Position numbers and translations under genes: made by a program. From Zopfochytrium polystomum (Eukaryota > Chytridiomycota > Chytridiomycetes > Chytridiales > Chytridiaceae), in NCBI GenBank assembly GCA_025765615.1, contig JAIVFJ010000037.1, positions 186,001-250,000 on the forward strand: DNA of 64,000 nucleotides, given 5' to 3'. The notes under the pieces were generated by a model, which worked only from the letters and a program-made list of their open reading frames with translations, did not search any database and was not told the origin of the DNA. Each line of letters begins with the position of its first letter. The stretch's first letter is position 1. This document shows, one piece after another, positions 21,237-33,858 of the stretch.

Positions 21237-21610
21237 CAAATGATCAATATCTGAATTCAGCCAATGTGCTTGGTTGGAATGTAGACTCAGTGAATTATTA
21301 CTATTTCTTCTACTCTCGTCAGCCGACCATCCCTTTATGTTTGAAGTTTCACTCCCCTTTCCGATTATTTTAAGATACGCGATGAAGAGATTGTCAAAGA
21401 CGCGCGACCTTGAGAAATACTTGCTACGTATGTACATAGGTGGAAATACGTACTAAGCGATTTCATGTTCATGTGAAAAGAAGCTGTCCCGCAGGCAGAC
21501 AAACCTGGGATTGGCGCGGACAGACTGGTGGCAGCAGAGTTTCACCGAGACAGCCAATAAGTGACAGACAGAAAGTCATCCGCAAACTCTGCCGCGGACA
21601 GGGTCGACGG
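21237..21610. other. Intergenic region between chitinase and coiled-coil gene
   Basis: About 370 nt, AT-rich just after the chitinase stop and then less so. It should hold the chitinase 3' UTR and the promoter of the next plus-strand gene. No RNA gene or repeat is evident. Confidence 0.5.
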
Positions 21611-24600
21611 ATGAGCGGCATCGGCGGCGGCGGCGGCGGCGGCAACACGGAGCGCCCGCCGCCGTGGATGATGGCAAATAGTTGAGTGAGATGAGAACAG
21701 CTCGATATCCGCGCCTCCTTTGCTTGCCTTTTCTCCGGCCTTCACCTTCCATTTCACTTCATTTGTGGTGGAGACCTAATCACCATTGCCGCCCACTTCT
21801 CAGATGGTGCACCGCCACCACCAATGTCTGGGCAACCCTTGGGCAGGATGCCGCCTCCTCCCAACTTCACCAACACCAATCACAACTTCTACTCCGATCC
21901 TACCGGGAATGGTCCAGCTGGTCTCCCTCCGCCCCAAGGATTTCCCGATCAGCGCGGCTGGATCGATCCACAACGGAATGGTCCGCCGCCGCCAGGCGGT
22001 GCCGCCGGTGCTCCTGGGTCAGGCCCACCGCGGCGTGTCTTTCCCAACGGCGCGCCGGTGCCCGTTCCTGGCAGCGGCAGCAACCCAATGGCCCCCAACT
22101 ACCCGTCCCAGCCAAGGCGCTCGACCGATCGACCACCGCAAAACTTTGCCGTGAACTCTGCTCCTCCAATGCCGGCGCCGTTGGGGCAGTTACAGAACCA
22201 GGCCCCTCCTCAATTTCAGCAAGATCCTCGGCAACAGGATCCTCGGTTTGTTCCTTACCATCCATCGTCACATACGCATCCGCATCAACATCAAGACCAA
22301 CCCTTGCCCTTTGGATCACCTCCGGGGCCGATGGGAGGGCTGCCATTCGGGTCCCCTCAGGGCCCAACGGGAGGTCTTCCATTTGGATCTCCCCAAGGAC
22401 CAACGGGAGGGCCGCCTCAGTTCGGTCCTCGCGAACCGTCCTCTTCGGGCCGCAGTGGTGGTCCACCGTCAAGAGGACCCGCTGATGGGTTCAAGCAAGG
22501 AGGCCCAGGCCCACTCCCTTTCGGCCAGAACTTCGGTCCGCCGCCTCCACAACCGCCGCCGCAGCCCAACCATCCACCACGAGGTCCAGCCTCCAACCCA
22601 CCGCAACTTCATCGCGAACCGTCAACCGGAGGACCACCGATTCGTAGAAATAACTCTGCGCACGAGAAACGACCCCCTCCACAGGGGATTCCCTTTGATG
22701 ACCGTGATCATCCTCCTGGACCACCCCGTGTCGATCCGTCGCGTGAGGGACCCCATGGTTTCCACAGCCAGCATCAACAGCAGCCTCCGCAATTCCCTCC
22801 TCGCCAGCACCCTCCGCAAGGCCCTCATCCACACGGTGCGAGGCACACTACCATGCAGCCGCCAGGTCCAAACGCGGAAATGGACAGAGACAGGGCCGAG
22901 CAATCGCTAAGGCGCCAACCGACGCGCGAAGAACAAGTTCAAATCAATTATGCCCGCGAGCAGCGAGAGGAGCAGCGTAGGGCGACACTGGAGCGTCAAC
23001 GGCATCAGCAGCACGAGCCCCATCGATCGCTGCAGAACAGCGGTCCCGATCCCGGTCCACAGCTCGCGAGGAAGAACAGCAACGAAATGCATCATCAGCA
23101 ACACCAACAGCACCGGTCGAGAGCAAATAGTAATGAAATGAACCATCTCAGAGGGAAAGAAAGTAGTTTCGATATGCCACCTCAACAGCATCAGCCGTCA
23201 ATGCCGACCAGACCGAGCAATGAGCTTGACCGCCAGCTACAGCCTCCTCGACAACCTCATCGTGGTGTTTCGCCCGGTCGCGATCTGGCACAAGGGCCAC
23301 CCCCTCAACAGAGGCCACGAAGAGGGAGCTCTCCCAACAGAGACCCGTCCCAACCGCCGAAACCTCAGAGAGGAAACTCGCCGGGTCGAGAACTTGCTCA
23401 GCAGCAGCAAAGGCTTCAAAGAGGAGTTTCTCCGGGCAGGGAGATGGCGCAGCAGCAGCAAAGACAGCAAAGAGGAAACTCTCCTGGGCGAGAATCATCC
23501 CAACAGCAACGACCGCTTCGAGGTAAATCTCCTGGCCGCGAGCTGCAGAACGAGCATCCTCATCATGGTGGCCATCCCCATGGACAGAGGCCGATCACTG
23601 GGGCTCCGCATCCAGGTGTACTGCCAGGGAGGCCAGGACAAACATTGGGAGGGCCGATGAGACCGGGCCAAGTTTCAAGAGACCACTTCAGCCCTGTTCC
23701 TGACGATGGCGAGGTTGATCGTGCGAGACCACCAAACGGTCCACGAGTGGCACAACCGTTTCAGCCGCCGCAAAAGCATGCTGCTCCTCACCGCTCTTCT
23801 TTTAAGAAAGTGGGGCCACCAAGGTTTGTTCTTTTTCCAGGAGTTTGAGTTTCGAGCTATTGTAAGCTCACATCATGCCTTCTTCCAGAGAGTCCAGACC
23901 GCCCCCACGAAATCAGAGCCCTGGACGGGATGCCAGGAGTATTGTGGCCCAACGAAACCGACCTCCGCAACCTGGTATGCCGCATGCAGGATCACCCCAA
24001 GGTGCGCCATCTGGAACCGCACCTACTTCAGCGACCTCTGCTTTGCAAGCCGATTCTCGTCCGCCACCGAACGTTCAGCAACGAAATCAAATTCCACCTA
24101 GCGGTCGGTCGCCACCTCAACAGCCGTCAAAACCAGCCATCCTTCCGATACCCAAACGCGCCAAAGCGGCCGATCTTAATGCTGTCACCGATGATGACAG
24201 CGACGAGGAGTTCTTGGATGAAAAAATTTACATCGACAAAGCTGCGCCGCCAGCCGCTTTAGCGGGCGTACCGTCGTCCTCAAAACGAATGTCATTTGTT
24301 GGCAAACGGCAATCGTTGGTGAAAACCTCAGCAGGAGCACAAAAACGAGCGAGCATGGTGCGGCAGCGGTCCGCTGCCAGGCAGTCGATCCTCTCGAATC
24401 GAGCCTCTTTTCTTTCCTTCAACTCTGTGATGACGGGCAGCAGCGGAATAAGCACACCCGCTTATGCAGTGACCGCAACGTCGCGCGCAAGCAAAGTTTA
24501 TGATAACGTGGCCTTTCGAAGGACTTCAATTGTTGCTGGTGCAGCGCCAAATGGGGAAAAGGCCAGGAGTGCTGGCGCACGTGCGCAATCGCGCCTGTCG

Positions 24601-27600
24601 CGGATGTATGTTGTGAAGGACGAGGAGGCGGAATCGGACGCGGAGGAGGTTGTCGTTGATGATGAGGGCGAGTGGTGGAATGACGATGATGTTGAGTCTC
24701 CGCCTTCAAAGCGGGGACAACCAAAACCCAACCCGGTGAGCCTTAAGTAATTCTTTGGGTCTTTTGACCAGTGCTAAGACTTCTTTTCTCATATGCCCAG
24801 GGCCGTCCTGATGGATCACCAAAGGTGGCTCCGATGGAAGGGCCTCCGCACAAGAGCCCTCGGCCTGGTCCACAAAATCTGCGTCCTCCGTCCCTTTCTT
24901 CGCGTCAAGGAGGTGTTTCGGACACCCTCCCAAACCACCAGCGAAAACTCTCGAATGGCTCCTCTCCAAGCAGATCAAATACGGTCGGAAGCTCGCCAAC
25001 GACACCAACACAACGTGGGAAGGCAGCGAACAAGCTCGGAGCTTTGATGCAGCTGATGGATGGCGATCCGGACGAAGCCGCAATCGACACCGACCGTCCG
25101 CGGCGCTCGCCATCGTTGGCTGACCGTGCAGCTGATTCCCCAGGAGCCGCACGTCACCGCTCTGGGTCCGTCAGCAAAACATCGCAGGGGTCTCCTCGCT
25201 ATTCAGACCGCGATTCTACTGGCGCGGAGATTGAGAGCGGGCGAAGGGACAGCCGAGCAAGGTCGTTCACGAATACGAACTCGCCAAGAGAGGACCCGGA
25301 CGGCAATCACCAGAAAGACCATAGAACTCAGGGAAGAAGCCCTATCGAAAGACCGCGCAATTCTGATGGACTCGGTTTGGCGGTTCAGCGGCCCCCTTCG
25401 GCTGGAGCGTCTGGCACATCCAGGAGTCCAGCACAGCAATTGGCACAGTTGCGCCGATCGACAGAGGCTCTTGCCACGAAGCTCCCACCTACCGAATCGG
25501 GTAGCATGGAATTGCCTCCAATAGCGGTTGGTTCAGCGCTGACGGACGAGTTTGAGTTTGACTATTTTGATTCATATGGGCGGGAGTCGCTTGTCTCAGC
25601 TGCATCTCATCGTGCTCAGGCATCTACTCCAAACCTCAACGGCAGAGGTGCTACGGCAGCATCCAGCCCTGTTCCGAGTTCACTCAAGCACGCTGCAATA
25701 GCCAACTTGCAGCGTTTTTCCACAAAGCCATCTTCTGATCGACCTACCTCCACCGACTTTCGCAACCTGCAGTCCGAAATCGCGACTCTCCGCGCTGCGC
25801 TTTCCACCGCAGAGTCCAACATCGAGCCTCTTCGTCAGGCACTCAAGGAACGCGACGATTCGCTTGCTGCCGCCAAGTCGGCACTTGTCGCTGCCGAGGC
25901 TGCTGCAGCCAATGCCGCGGAAGCATCTAATTCCAACGAGAAAACGGCAGCCTTGCAGCGGCGCATAGCAGAAGTAGAGGCGGCTGTTGAGCATGCCGAG
26001 GCGGAGCGGGAGGCCGTGCTGGCGCAGCTAACAGAGATGGAGGCCAGCAAAGCAGATCTTAGCGCTGCTGTCGAGTCTCACTTGCGCGAGCGAGATGCAG
26101 TGGAGGAAGAAGTAGAGGCGGCCTTGGACGAAAGGGACGCGGCGTTGGCAGATGCAGCAGAAAAAGGACGGGCGCTCGAAGAGGCGCGAGCTGCAGTTTC
26201 CGCTGCTACAAACGAGCTCGACGAGGTCAAAAGGCGCGAGCGCGAGGCTCGAGCTAGGGCTGGAGACGCGGAGGGAAGGATGCGGGAGGCCGTTGCTGCA
26301 CTGGAAGGTGCACAACGACGGGCAGAATTGGCGGAGGCTGCGGTGGAAGGCAGAGATGGCGAAGGCTCCCGAATCGAGCTGGAGGAAAAATGGAGAGCAG
26401 AAGTCAATCGCGTCAAGGGCGAGTTGGAAGCGGCATTGCGCGAGGCGGAGAGAAATGCCAAAGACTTGGAGGCGACGGAAGACACATGCCGCCAACTGAA
26501 CCGTCGCATCAAAACTATCACCGACGAGCTTGAAGATGCACGCAGCGACATTGAGAGAAGCCAGCGGAAGATCAGTCGGCTTGAAGGGCTTCTGGCGGAC
26601 GAATCGGCAAACGGGAAGAACCTTTCCGAACAAATTGATGGAATGCGGAAACTTCACCTGGAAGAATCGACACGCCAGCAAGGCGCCTTCGACAGTCTCC
26701 AAAGGGCGGTGGCCTCAGCGAACGAGGTTTGTTCTGTTTCACACTAATTCTTTTGACCAACTTCATCGCAAAATTTAGGAGCGATTGCGGTTAGAGTCCC
26801 GAGTCTTGGCATTGGAAACCACGTCCAGACAACTCGAAACGGAGCGCGATAATTGGCGAGTTCGCTGCAGCGATCTTCAACGCCAACTCGATGCACACTC
26901 TGCGGAGTCTGTTGCCAAGCTTACCGCTCTCGAGCGATCACTGGCAGACTCTACTGGCGACGCCGACGCTCAGCTCAAGAGACTGGGTGCGCAGCTTGCT
27001 TCGGCAAATACTGCAATCGCGCAGTATCGCCAACAGATTGAGGAGCTTGAGCTCGCACTCGACTCTTCCCGTGGTGACGCCGATCGCCGCGCGGAGCTGG
27101 CGGAGCGCCTCAAGACTGCGGAGAAGGAGCGCCAACGAGCGGCCACCGACGTGGAAGAGGTGCAGTGGCGTCTGAAAGCTGTGGAGGACGAACGCAACCG
27201 TCTTCGCGAGGAGGCAGTCGTGCTGGAACGTCGTATGGACGACCTGCGTGCCAAATTGAAAGAAAGCGAGAGGCGTGGCGCAGAGAGTGTCGAGGCTGCA
27301 AGGGACGAGGCAGAGTCGACGCTTCGCAAAGCGCGCGAGGAAGCTGCTCGAGTACAATCAGAACTGCAGGAAGAGCTGGAGAGGGCGAGAAAGGAGTCCG
27401 ATCGCCGTCTTGACCGGGCGTGGGAAGAGGTGGATGCTCTTCGCCTTGAGCTCGATAACCTCCGCGGCAACATGTCGACAGACAAAAGCTTGGATGAAGG
27501 GCTCTCAAATGAGCTCGCGCGGATGCGTGCGGAGCTGCAAGCAGTGAAATCGGAGGCGGAGAAAGCCCAAGAGAGTGAGGCCGCGGCCCGAAAGCTTGTA

Positions 27601-29737
27601 AAAGAAGCCGAAAGGCGGTTGAGAGACGCCGAAGACGCCCGCGACGAGCTGCTCCGAGAGGTAAGCGATGTTCGGAAGAAGTTGGCAACTGAGGCTGAAG
27701 GTAACTAGGATGACTCGTTCTACGCACGGAAATGAAACTAAATGTTTACCCAGACTACTCTCGAGAGCTTGAAACGGCGAGGAACCAAATCGAAGAGCTT
27801 CGGCGACAGCTGAACGAATCTTTGGAGTCAAGTCGAAATCAAGTGCGTAGTGCTCTTACCTGCTCCTTAATTGAATTGCTCATTGTAAAATCGGAAAAGG
27901 GTCGCCAAATTTTCCAGCTGGAAGACCGGATTCAAGAAATGAAATCTTCGGGAGCGTCCTCACAGCAATCCGACAGAAGCATACCCTCTGACGAGCTGGC
28001 AGAAGCGCGAAGGCAGATTTCTTTACTCCGAAGAAAACTAGACGATGCAGTCGACAGGGAGGATGAACTCAATCGACGGATGAAGGCATTGGAGGCCGCT
28101 CCTTCAAATCGCATTTCACTTGCCGGTGCGAACTTTTACACTACGTCGTTTAGTTGAGTGCTAACAAGAATATCGCAGAGAAGTCCCAGAGCGACCCGTC
28201 CGAGCTGGTAGCGTTTTTGAGAACGGAGATTGATGCAATCCAGGATGATTTAGACGCAAAGACACAAGACTGCAATCATTTGCAGCGCGAGCTGGATGCC
28301 GCACAGAGGACTCTCCAGGAGCTGCGCCGGGATATGGCCAGCTCCGATCCGATCAGCTCAGAAGTCGAACGGCTCCGCCGAGCCCTGGAGGCCTCGGAAA
28401 CTCGAGTAAGCCAGCTGGAAGCAGCTTACGAAGACGAAAGGAGAGCCGCAGATGAGTCAGCGAAACAGCATCGGCGAGAGCGGGACAACCTCGGGTACCA
28501 AATCGAGGATCTCGAGCGGGAACTGGAGCATGCGCGGCACGAGGCAGCCCGATTTGAAGAGGACCGCAGGGCGTTGGAAGACGAAGCGTACGAGAAGGCT
28601 CGCCAGTTTGAAGCCTCACTAGCCCAGGCACGAAAAGCGGCCATGGAGGCAGCAGACGCTGCGAAGACAGCTGCGTCTTTCGCGGCTGAGGCTGCTGTGG
28701 GAGACGGCAGCGAAATCGAGCGGGAGCTCAGGGACAGAATCGCACAAATGGAAGAAGAGACACGAACAAGCACAGCTTCTCTCATCCAGCAGCTCCAAGA
28801 GCAGCAGGAGGATGCGAAGGAAGTACGAGAAACACTTGTCGCCAGGCTAAGGTCTCAAGAGAGCGAAGTGGTAGAATTCAAGGCCGAAATGGAGGCTTTA
28901 CGTAAGGAAAAGGAAGCATTGGAAAGCAAGCTCCGAGACTTGCAAGGCTACAACCAGACAGGACAGGATTCCATTGCTCGCCGGCCGATTTCCGGAGAGC
29001 ACTCGCTCGGTACTGATGGGGCTGTGCCTGCGCAATCGGACCCGCCGGTCGGTCCTGTGTCGGAAGGCTCCGCAGCGCCATCGATTTCGCCTCCTGTCTC
29101 AACGCCAGCGACTCCAACGGCTCCCCAGCGAAAGGAATCACAAGGCTTTCTTTCTTCGCTGTGGAGCTCTGGGTCTTCGGCAAAGAAGCAAACGAGCCCA
29201 GGGTCGTCGCAACTTGCAACCCCCAGCTCACCAATGCCGACACCGGCACCTATGCCGATGCAAAACCCGGCTCTTGTGCAATCTCCTCCAAGCTCGGCGA
29301 TCCTGCTTCAGTCGCCTCCACCGTTCCCTTCGCCTGCGCAGCCGATTCTCCCGCCGCCGGCCGCGCCCGCTGGATCGAGCCAGCCTTTTATGCCTCCGCC
29401 GCGACTCAATAACCCGGTCCAACCGTGGCAAATGCCGCCGCCGCAACTGCCGCCACCGGGATTCCCGGCAATGGAGATGCCTCAGCATGGTGGATTCATG
29501 GCTCCTCCGCCACCCCCGGGGCAGTTCGCTTACGGTGTCGACCCAGGTACGCCGTTGCCAAACGTGCAAATGCAGTTTGTTCCTGTCCAAGGTGGGCCCA
29601 TGCCAGTCAGTGGAATGGAGCCCGCGCCCCAGCTGCCTCCAGGACAGGTTCCCCTTGCAGCTCCGCCTGCAGCCCCTGCTGCCGTTCCCGCGGCAGAGAT
29701 CTCGCAGCCTCCGAAGAAGCGAGGTTGGTTTTCTTAA
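21611..29737 (+). CDS. Giant disordered and coiled-coil scaffold protein
   Basis: Eight exons inferred: 21611-21680 (tentative), 21804-23823, 23889-24735, 24801-26726, 26779-27700, 27754-27842, 27918-28125 and 28179-29737, about 2,546 aa. If the first exon is wrong, translation starts at 21824. The 75-nt intron 27843-27917 keeps frame and could be retained. Residues 1 to about 1,290 are Pro/Gln/Gly/Ser-rich and disordered. They include three LPFGSP[QP]GP[TM]GG repeats (22310-22410) and about seven R-G-x-S-P-G-R-[ED] repeats (23250-23560). Residues about 1,300-2,290 are almost continuous Glu/Arg/Ala-rich coiled coil. The last 260 are proline-rich (PPPQLPPPGF, PPPPPG) and end KKRGWFS. I do not recognise the family. 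A cytoskeletal, polarity or organelle scaffold with SH3 or profilin-type partners is an inference. Confidence 0.72.
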
Positions 29738-31042
29738 TGTTTCAAGGTTGGTTGGTTAGGATGTCTGTGGATACATTATTTCTTATTTTCTTTTTTGGTT
29801 GTTTTCTCCCTGTTCGTTTTGTGGTTTGAGTTTGCGCGTTTCCTGTTGGGAGAGCGGTTTCGGTGAAGTTTCCATCTTGCTTTCGCGGGCGCACTTTTGT
29901 GTTCATTAAGATTTGATACATCAGGGCGTTCCTCCCATGCCCAGTCCCTTCATCGTCCCTACTTTGTCGTCGTGTTTGGGATCGTTGTTCCCTCCTTATT
30001 CCCCAAAGACGGTCCCCGTTCACTTTGCTGTCCCTTCCTGCCTGCTGCTCATTTCTGTTCACCGCACTCGTGGACGAAACAGTGTTTACTTTGTCGAGTC
30101 GATGCGAAACTTGAAAGCGGCAATTACATTTGAACACCAAAAACAGTCACTCCCGAGACCTTTGATTTCGAGCCCACGCGTTCTTTTCAATCCATTCCCG
30201 TTCCAACTGCTCGGCCAATCGTTCGACGCTCTGAGGCAGTAGAATCATGGGAGAAGATCGGTGTTGGTCACGGAGTGCTAACGCCGAGGGTGCAAACTTC
30301 AAGAGTGCCATGCATTCTTCACAAAAAGAGAGAGGAAGAACGTGGATCGGGAGCCTGCGTTGAATATCCATTTTCGCCCGAATTCGCCTTGTTTGGCAGG
30401 TGGGGGCCGCGGTCTCTTCTGAATGGACTTGTACGCGCTTTCTTCGAGTTCGGTATAGGGGAATGGGCGCTTGACGGGCGACGAAAAATGCTGATAGAAT
30501 ACGTGCTGGGAGTGGCCAAGAGTATGTGCTGGGTGCGGACTGGTACCCTTACCCCTGTCCAGCCTCCGAGCTGAATGCCTGCGTTGGCTTCAGAGCGTAT
30601 AACGACTAATGCGGCAATGTTTTTGAAGGTAAAGTGAACGCGTTGGTGCCGTCCATCACACGGCCAATCAATACCTTTGCCAAAAGACGACAGACAAAAG
30701 AAATCAGCGCCCAGGCGGGGCGTCGCCTCGACAGTTAACACGCCAACTTAACTTCGTTTCAACTGAGCTACCCAAGCCAACAATGGGCGGCATTCTTATC
30801 GTAAGACTGTGTATTGAAACAAGATTTCGACATGGCACTACTCTCCACAGGCTCGGTGGCTCTTCAACATCCGCGATGGCACCTGGCTGCCCGCCCGTCC
30901 GTAAGGGACGCACAATATGGCGAATACATCCGATTTGATGAAATACGAAGCATGACCGCGAGTCCATAAAGCTCAAAAGCACGCGACGACAGTCCACGCC
31001 CATGCAAATGACTAAAACAAAAACACTATCCCTGGACCGAAC
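29738..31042. other. Intergenic region, no gene recognised
   Basis: About 1.3 kb between two plus-strand genes. Frames on both strands reach 132-140 codons (minus 29742-30140 and 30319-30741) but show no domain, signal peptide or splice pattern. It probably holds the 3' UTR of the coiled-coil gene and the promoter of the gene at 31043. Confidence 0.5.
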
Positions 31043-32101
31043 ATGGAAACGCCACCGCTCTCCACAGCCGCAGGGACTGCGCCTGTCGCCGAAGCCACCG
31101 CAGTCGCCGCCGCAGCCGCAGCCCCGGCAGAAGCAGCCACGGCCGGCGGTGCCGGCGGCGGCGGCAACGATGCGCCTTCCCTCGCGCTCCTCCCGGCGGC
31201 CTTTGCGGCGACGCTGCGGCAGCCGGCCTTTTCGCCGTTCGCAAAGCACTTTGCCATCGCGGCGCCGCTGCCGGACTTTCCGGGGCTGGCGCTCAACCCG
31301 CCGCCGGCGTGGCGCGGTCGTGGGTCCGACGCGCTTTTTTTCGCGCACCCCAGCAACCACGCCGCCATGGCGCGCGTGCTCTTTGCCGTCGCGCTCCTCG
31401 GCATTGAGCGTGTGGAGCCGGAGCCACCCACCCAGGAGCTGCCCGCTGCCGCGACGACCGCGGGCAACGGCGAGTCCCAGACGGCACCGCCGCCGGCACG
31501 CAAGCTCCTCGGCCCGGAGCAGCGGCGCGCCATCGCGTACCTGGTGGCCGCCCCTCCGCCCTCGCTGTTCGAGCACACGCCGCGCTCCTTCTCCACCGCC
31601 TTTGACGGACCCGAAAACGACGACGACGACCGCGACCGCGACGATGCCGACGCGCCGGGGCGGTGGTGGGTCGCCCGCGCCGCCGCGTCATCGATCGGCC
31701 AAATGCTGGCGCCGCTACCGTTGCCGACACTACTCGACGTGCTGCAGACTGCTTACCGCTTCTCGCGCAAGTCCCGCGCATACTTTCGCCTGCGTGCCTA
31801 CACCGCCGCAGCAGCCGCCACGGGCGCCGCCACGGGCGCCGGGGCGGTGGCGGCGGCGGCGGCGGCGGGGGTGCGCAGCGTCGACGATCTGCCCGAGCTG
31901 CTGCCCGAGGACCCGCGCGCGCTGGACGTCCCCGAGGACCTGCTCGTGTGGCCGCGCGCGCCCATGCCCGACTACGGCAAGGACGACGTAGATTCGGCCT
32001 GGTTCTTCATGATCGAGGCGCTCGCCAGCCTCGATTGGCTCATCGAGTTTGCGACGGGCAGGACCGGTCACGTTCCGGCGGGATCGTCGGGGTCTCTGTG
32101 A
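31043..32101 (+). CDS. Alanine-rich hypothetical protein
   Basis: An intron-free 352-residue frame in very GC-rich DNA. Residues 1-45 are Ala/Gly/Pro low complexity. The middle has a plausible folded part (SLALLPAAFAATLRQPAFSP and FSPFAKHFAIAAPLPDFPGL) and another near MLAPLPLPTLLDVLQTAYRF. Two poly-Ala/Gly inserts and an acidic insert (DDDDRDRDDADAP) interrupt it. The end (DSAWFFMIEALASLDWLIEF) is hydrophobic and helical. I do not recognise the family. Antisense frames of 194-290 codons across it come from its GC bias. A spaced pattern of conserved-looking residues between low-complexity inserts argues that it is a real gene. Confidence 0.6.
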   Translation: METPPLSTAAGTAPVAEATAVAAAAAAPAEAATAGGAGGGGNDAPSLALLPAAFAATLRQPAFSPFAKHFAIAAPLPDFPGLALNPPPAWRGRGSDALFFAHPSNHAAMARVLFAVALLGIERVEPEPPTQELPAAATTAGNGESQTAPPPARKLLGPEQRRAIAYLVAAPPPSLFEHTPRSFSTAFDGPENDDDDRDRDDADAPGRWWVARAAASSIGQMLAPLPLPTLLDVLQTAYRFSRKSRAYFRLRAYTAAAAATGAATGAGAVAAAAAAGVRSVDDLPELLPEDPRALDVPEDLLVWPRAPMPDYGKDDVDSAWFFMIEALASLDWLIEFATGRTGHVPAGSSGSL

Positions 32102-32416
32102 AAAGGGCATTCGACGACGGGGCTTGGCGTTTACGTGGTGTTGAAGTGAGGGAGGTGCGAGAAAATATAACTATGTAGTTGGAGTTGCGGGCGGGGGCAG
32201 ACCGACCGATGAACCTTTACGCGGCAAAACTCACGCTTGCGGTGTTCGCGAAAGCGGAACCGTTGTTGCATCCCGGCTGGGGGCGCTGATTCAAGTCGAA
32301 TCACCGCAACGGAAGACATCCCTTCGTGTTTGCATTTGCCACGCGCAGCAGCAGGCTCGCGTGCAAGGTGGTGCAAATAAGTCCGTCCGAAACAGTATAA
32401 TACAAACACAGGCATC
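32102..32416. other. Intergenic region
   Basis: About 315 nt between two plus-strand genes. It should hold the 3' end of the Ala-rich gene and the promoter of the GFA-like gene. Nothing else is recognised. Confidence 0.45.
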
Positions 32417-33858
32417 ATGGTAACGCAGCATTGGATAGATAGCAACACACACGCGCAGATGGGTAGGCCCTTCAACTACTCTGGCAACTGCCACTGCGGT
32501 GCCTTTTGCTTCGACCTGAGCCTTGCCGCCCCGCTACCGCACCCCTTTGCATGGGACTCATTGCCTCAGTCGCCGTCATCAACGACGTCATCATCGCTGT
32601 CGTCAACATCACCATCATCATCGGCTTCCCACCCGCTCCCTCTCCCGCTCCCGCTCTACGCCTGTCCCTGCGCAATCTGCACCATGAAGGGATGCATCTT
32701 GCTTCCTGTCGCCCCAAACCTCCCAGCAACAACCACCACCACCACGGAGGCTGCATCGTCGCCCTTAACGGGAAAGACGGCCAGCACGCCGGCAGACGCA
32801 GGCAGCCACGTCGTCAAGTTCACTGTCACGAGGGGCGCCGGCGAGGACGGCCTCGGCCTCGGTCCTCTGGTCGACTTCGTGGTGCCCGCCCACCGCGGCC
32901 GTCACCGCTTCTGCACAACCTGTGGCACCACCGTGGCAATCGTCGAAAACGCGGGCGCCGATCATGGCAACGGCGACGGAGGCGTAGTCCGCGTCCTGGC
33001 GCTGAACGTCCGCGCGGTGCGCCATGGCCGCCAGCTCGCCCGCCGCCCCCCCGCCTCTATTGTCGGCGACTCCGCCACCACCCCCGCACCGCCAGCGCCG
33101 TCGCTGCCGCCGGCGGCGCCGCTGTGGGAGCTGCCGCCGCTGCTCGCGCTGGACCTACGTACGGCAGGCGGCGAGAGCCGGCTAGCGCCTGCGCAGAGCC
33201 TCAATGACAGCCACGCAATAGAGTCGTTTGCGGCGGTTGCGGCCGCCGCCGCCGCGCACGAGGGCGAGCGGGTGTACGCGGGCGGATGCTTTTGCCGGGC
33301 CGTGACGTACCGCGTGCGCACGCTGCCGCTCGACGACCCCGCCGTCGATGTGAAGGAGTGCGACTGCTCAATTTGCGTCCGCGTAGGGTTATTTGCTTGT
33401 TTTGGGGGTGGTTTTTTGTTTCACTGCACCCCCGTAACACACCTTTGAATTCAATGACCAAACAGATGGGCTCGATCCTGACCTACCCGCGCCCGCTGGA
33501 CCGCGTCGCCCTCCACCAAACCCCCGCCGACGCCCTCGTCTCGTACTTTTACGCGCTGGGCACAAAATTTTGCGGCTTCCAGTTCTGCCGGGTCTGCGGC
33601 GTCAACACGTGCAACTGGATCACGGGCCCGCCGGCGGAGGTCCTGGCGGCCGGTACCGAGGAGTTCCGCGCCGTGGTCCGCGAAAAAGTCACGATTAAAC
33701 CGGTCAACGTGAGGACGATGGACTTTTACCTTGGCCTTGGCGGTGCGACGGGGACCGTCGAGGACCAGGAGGAGGAACTCGCAAGGTTTCTGGCAAGGAT
33801 CGACCAGACAACGATTGGCAGCGAGCGGGGGGAGGTTTATGTCGTGCCGACATTGTAG
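32417..33858 (+). CDS. Tandem GFA/CENP-V-like zinc-binding protein
   Basis: Exons 32417-33382 and 33466-33858 (452 aa). The 83-nt phase-0 intron joins CSICVR to MGSIL, giving the conserved CSIC-x-x-GS motif of the family. An alternative start is the Met at 32459. There are two GFA domains. The first has SGNCHCGAF, CPCAICTMKG and CTTCGTT. The second has GGCFCRAVTY, ECDCSICVRMGS, FCGFQFCRVCG and a C-terminal strand region. These are the spaced Cys clusters that bind zinc in the glutathione-dependent formaldehyde-activating (DUF636) fold. The first domain is interrupted by a Ser/Thr/Pro low-complexity insert. Members range from small-molecule lyases to CENP-V; the substrate here cannot be assigned. 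A cytosolic location is likely, since there is no signal peptide. Confidence 0.85.

Noticed and set aside
23250..23565. Regularly spaced direct repeats resembling a CRISPR array
   Set aside because: The repeats are in frame, encode R-G-x-S-P-G-R units, and sit inside a eukaryotic exon.
30704..31576. 290-codon minus-strand frame, Arg/Gly-rich
   Set aside because: It is antisense to the Ala-rich gene, has no domain or splice logic, and is explained by the very high GC content.
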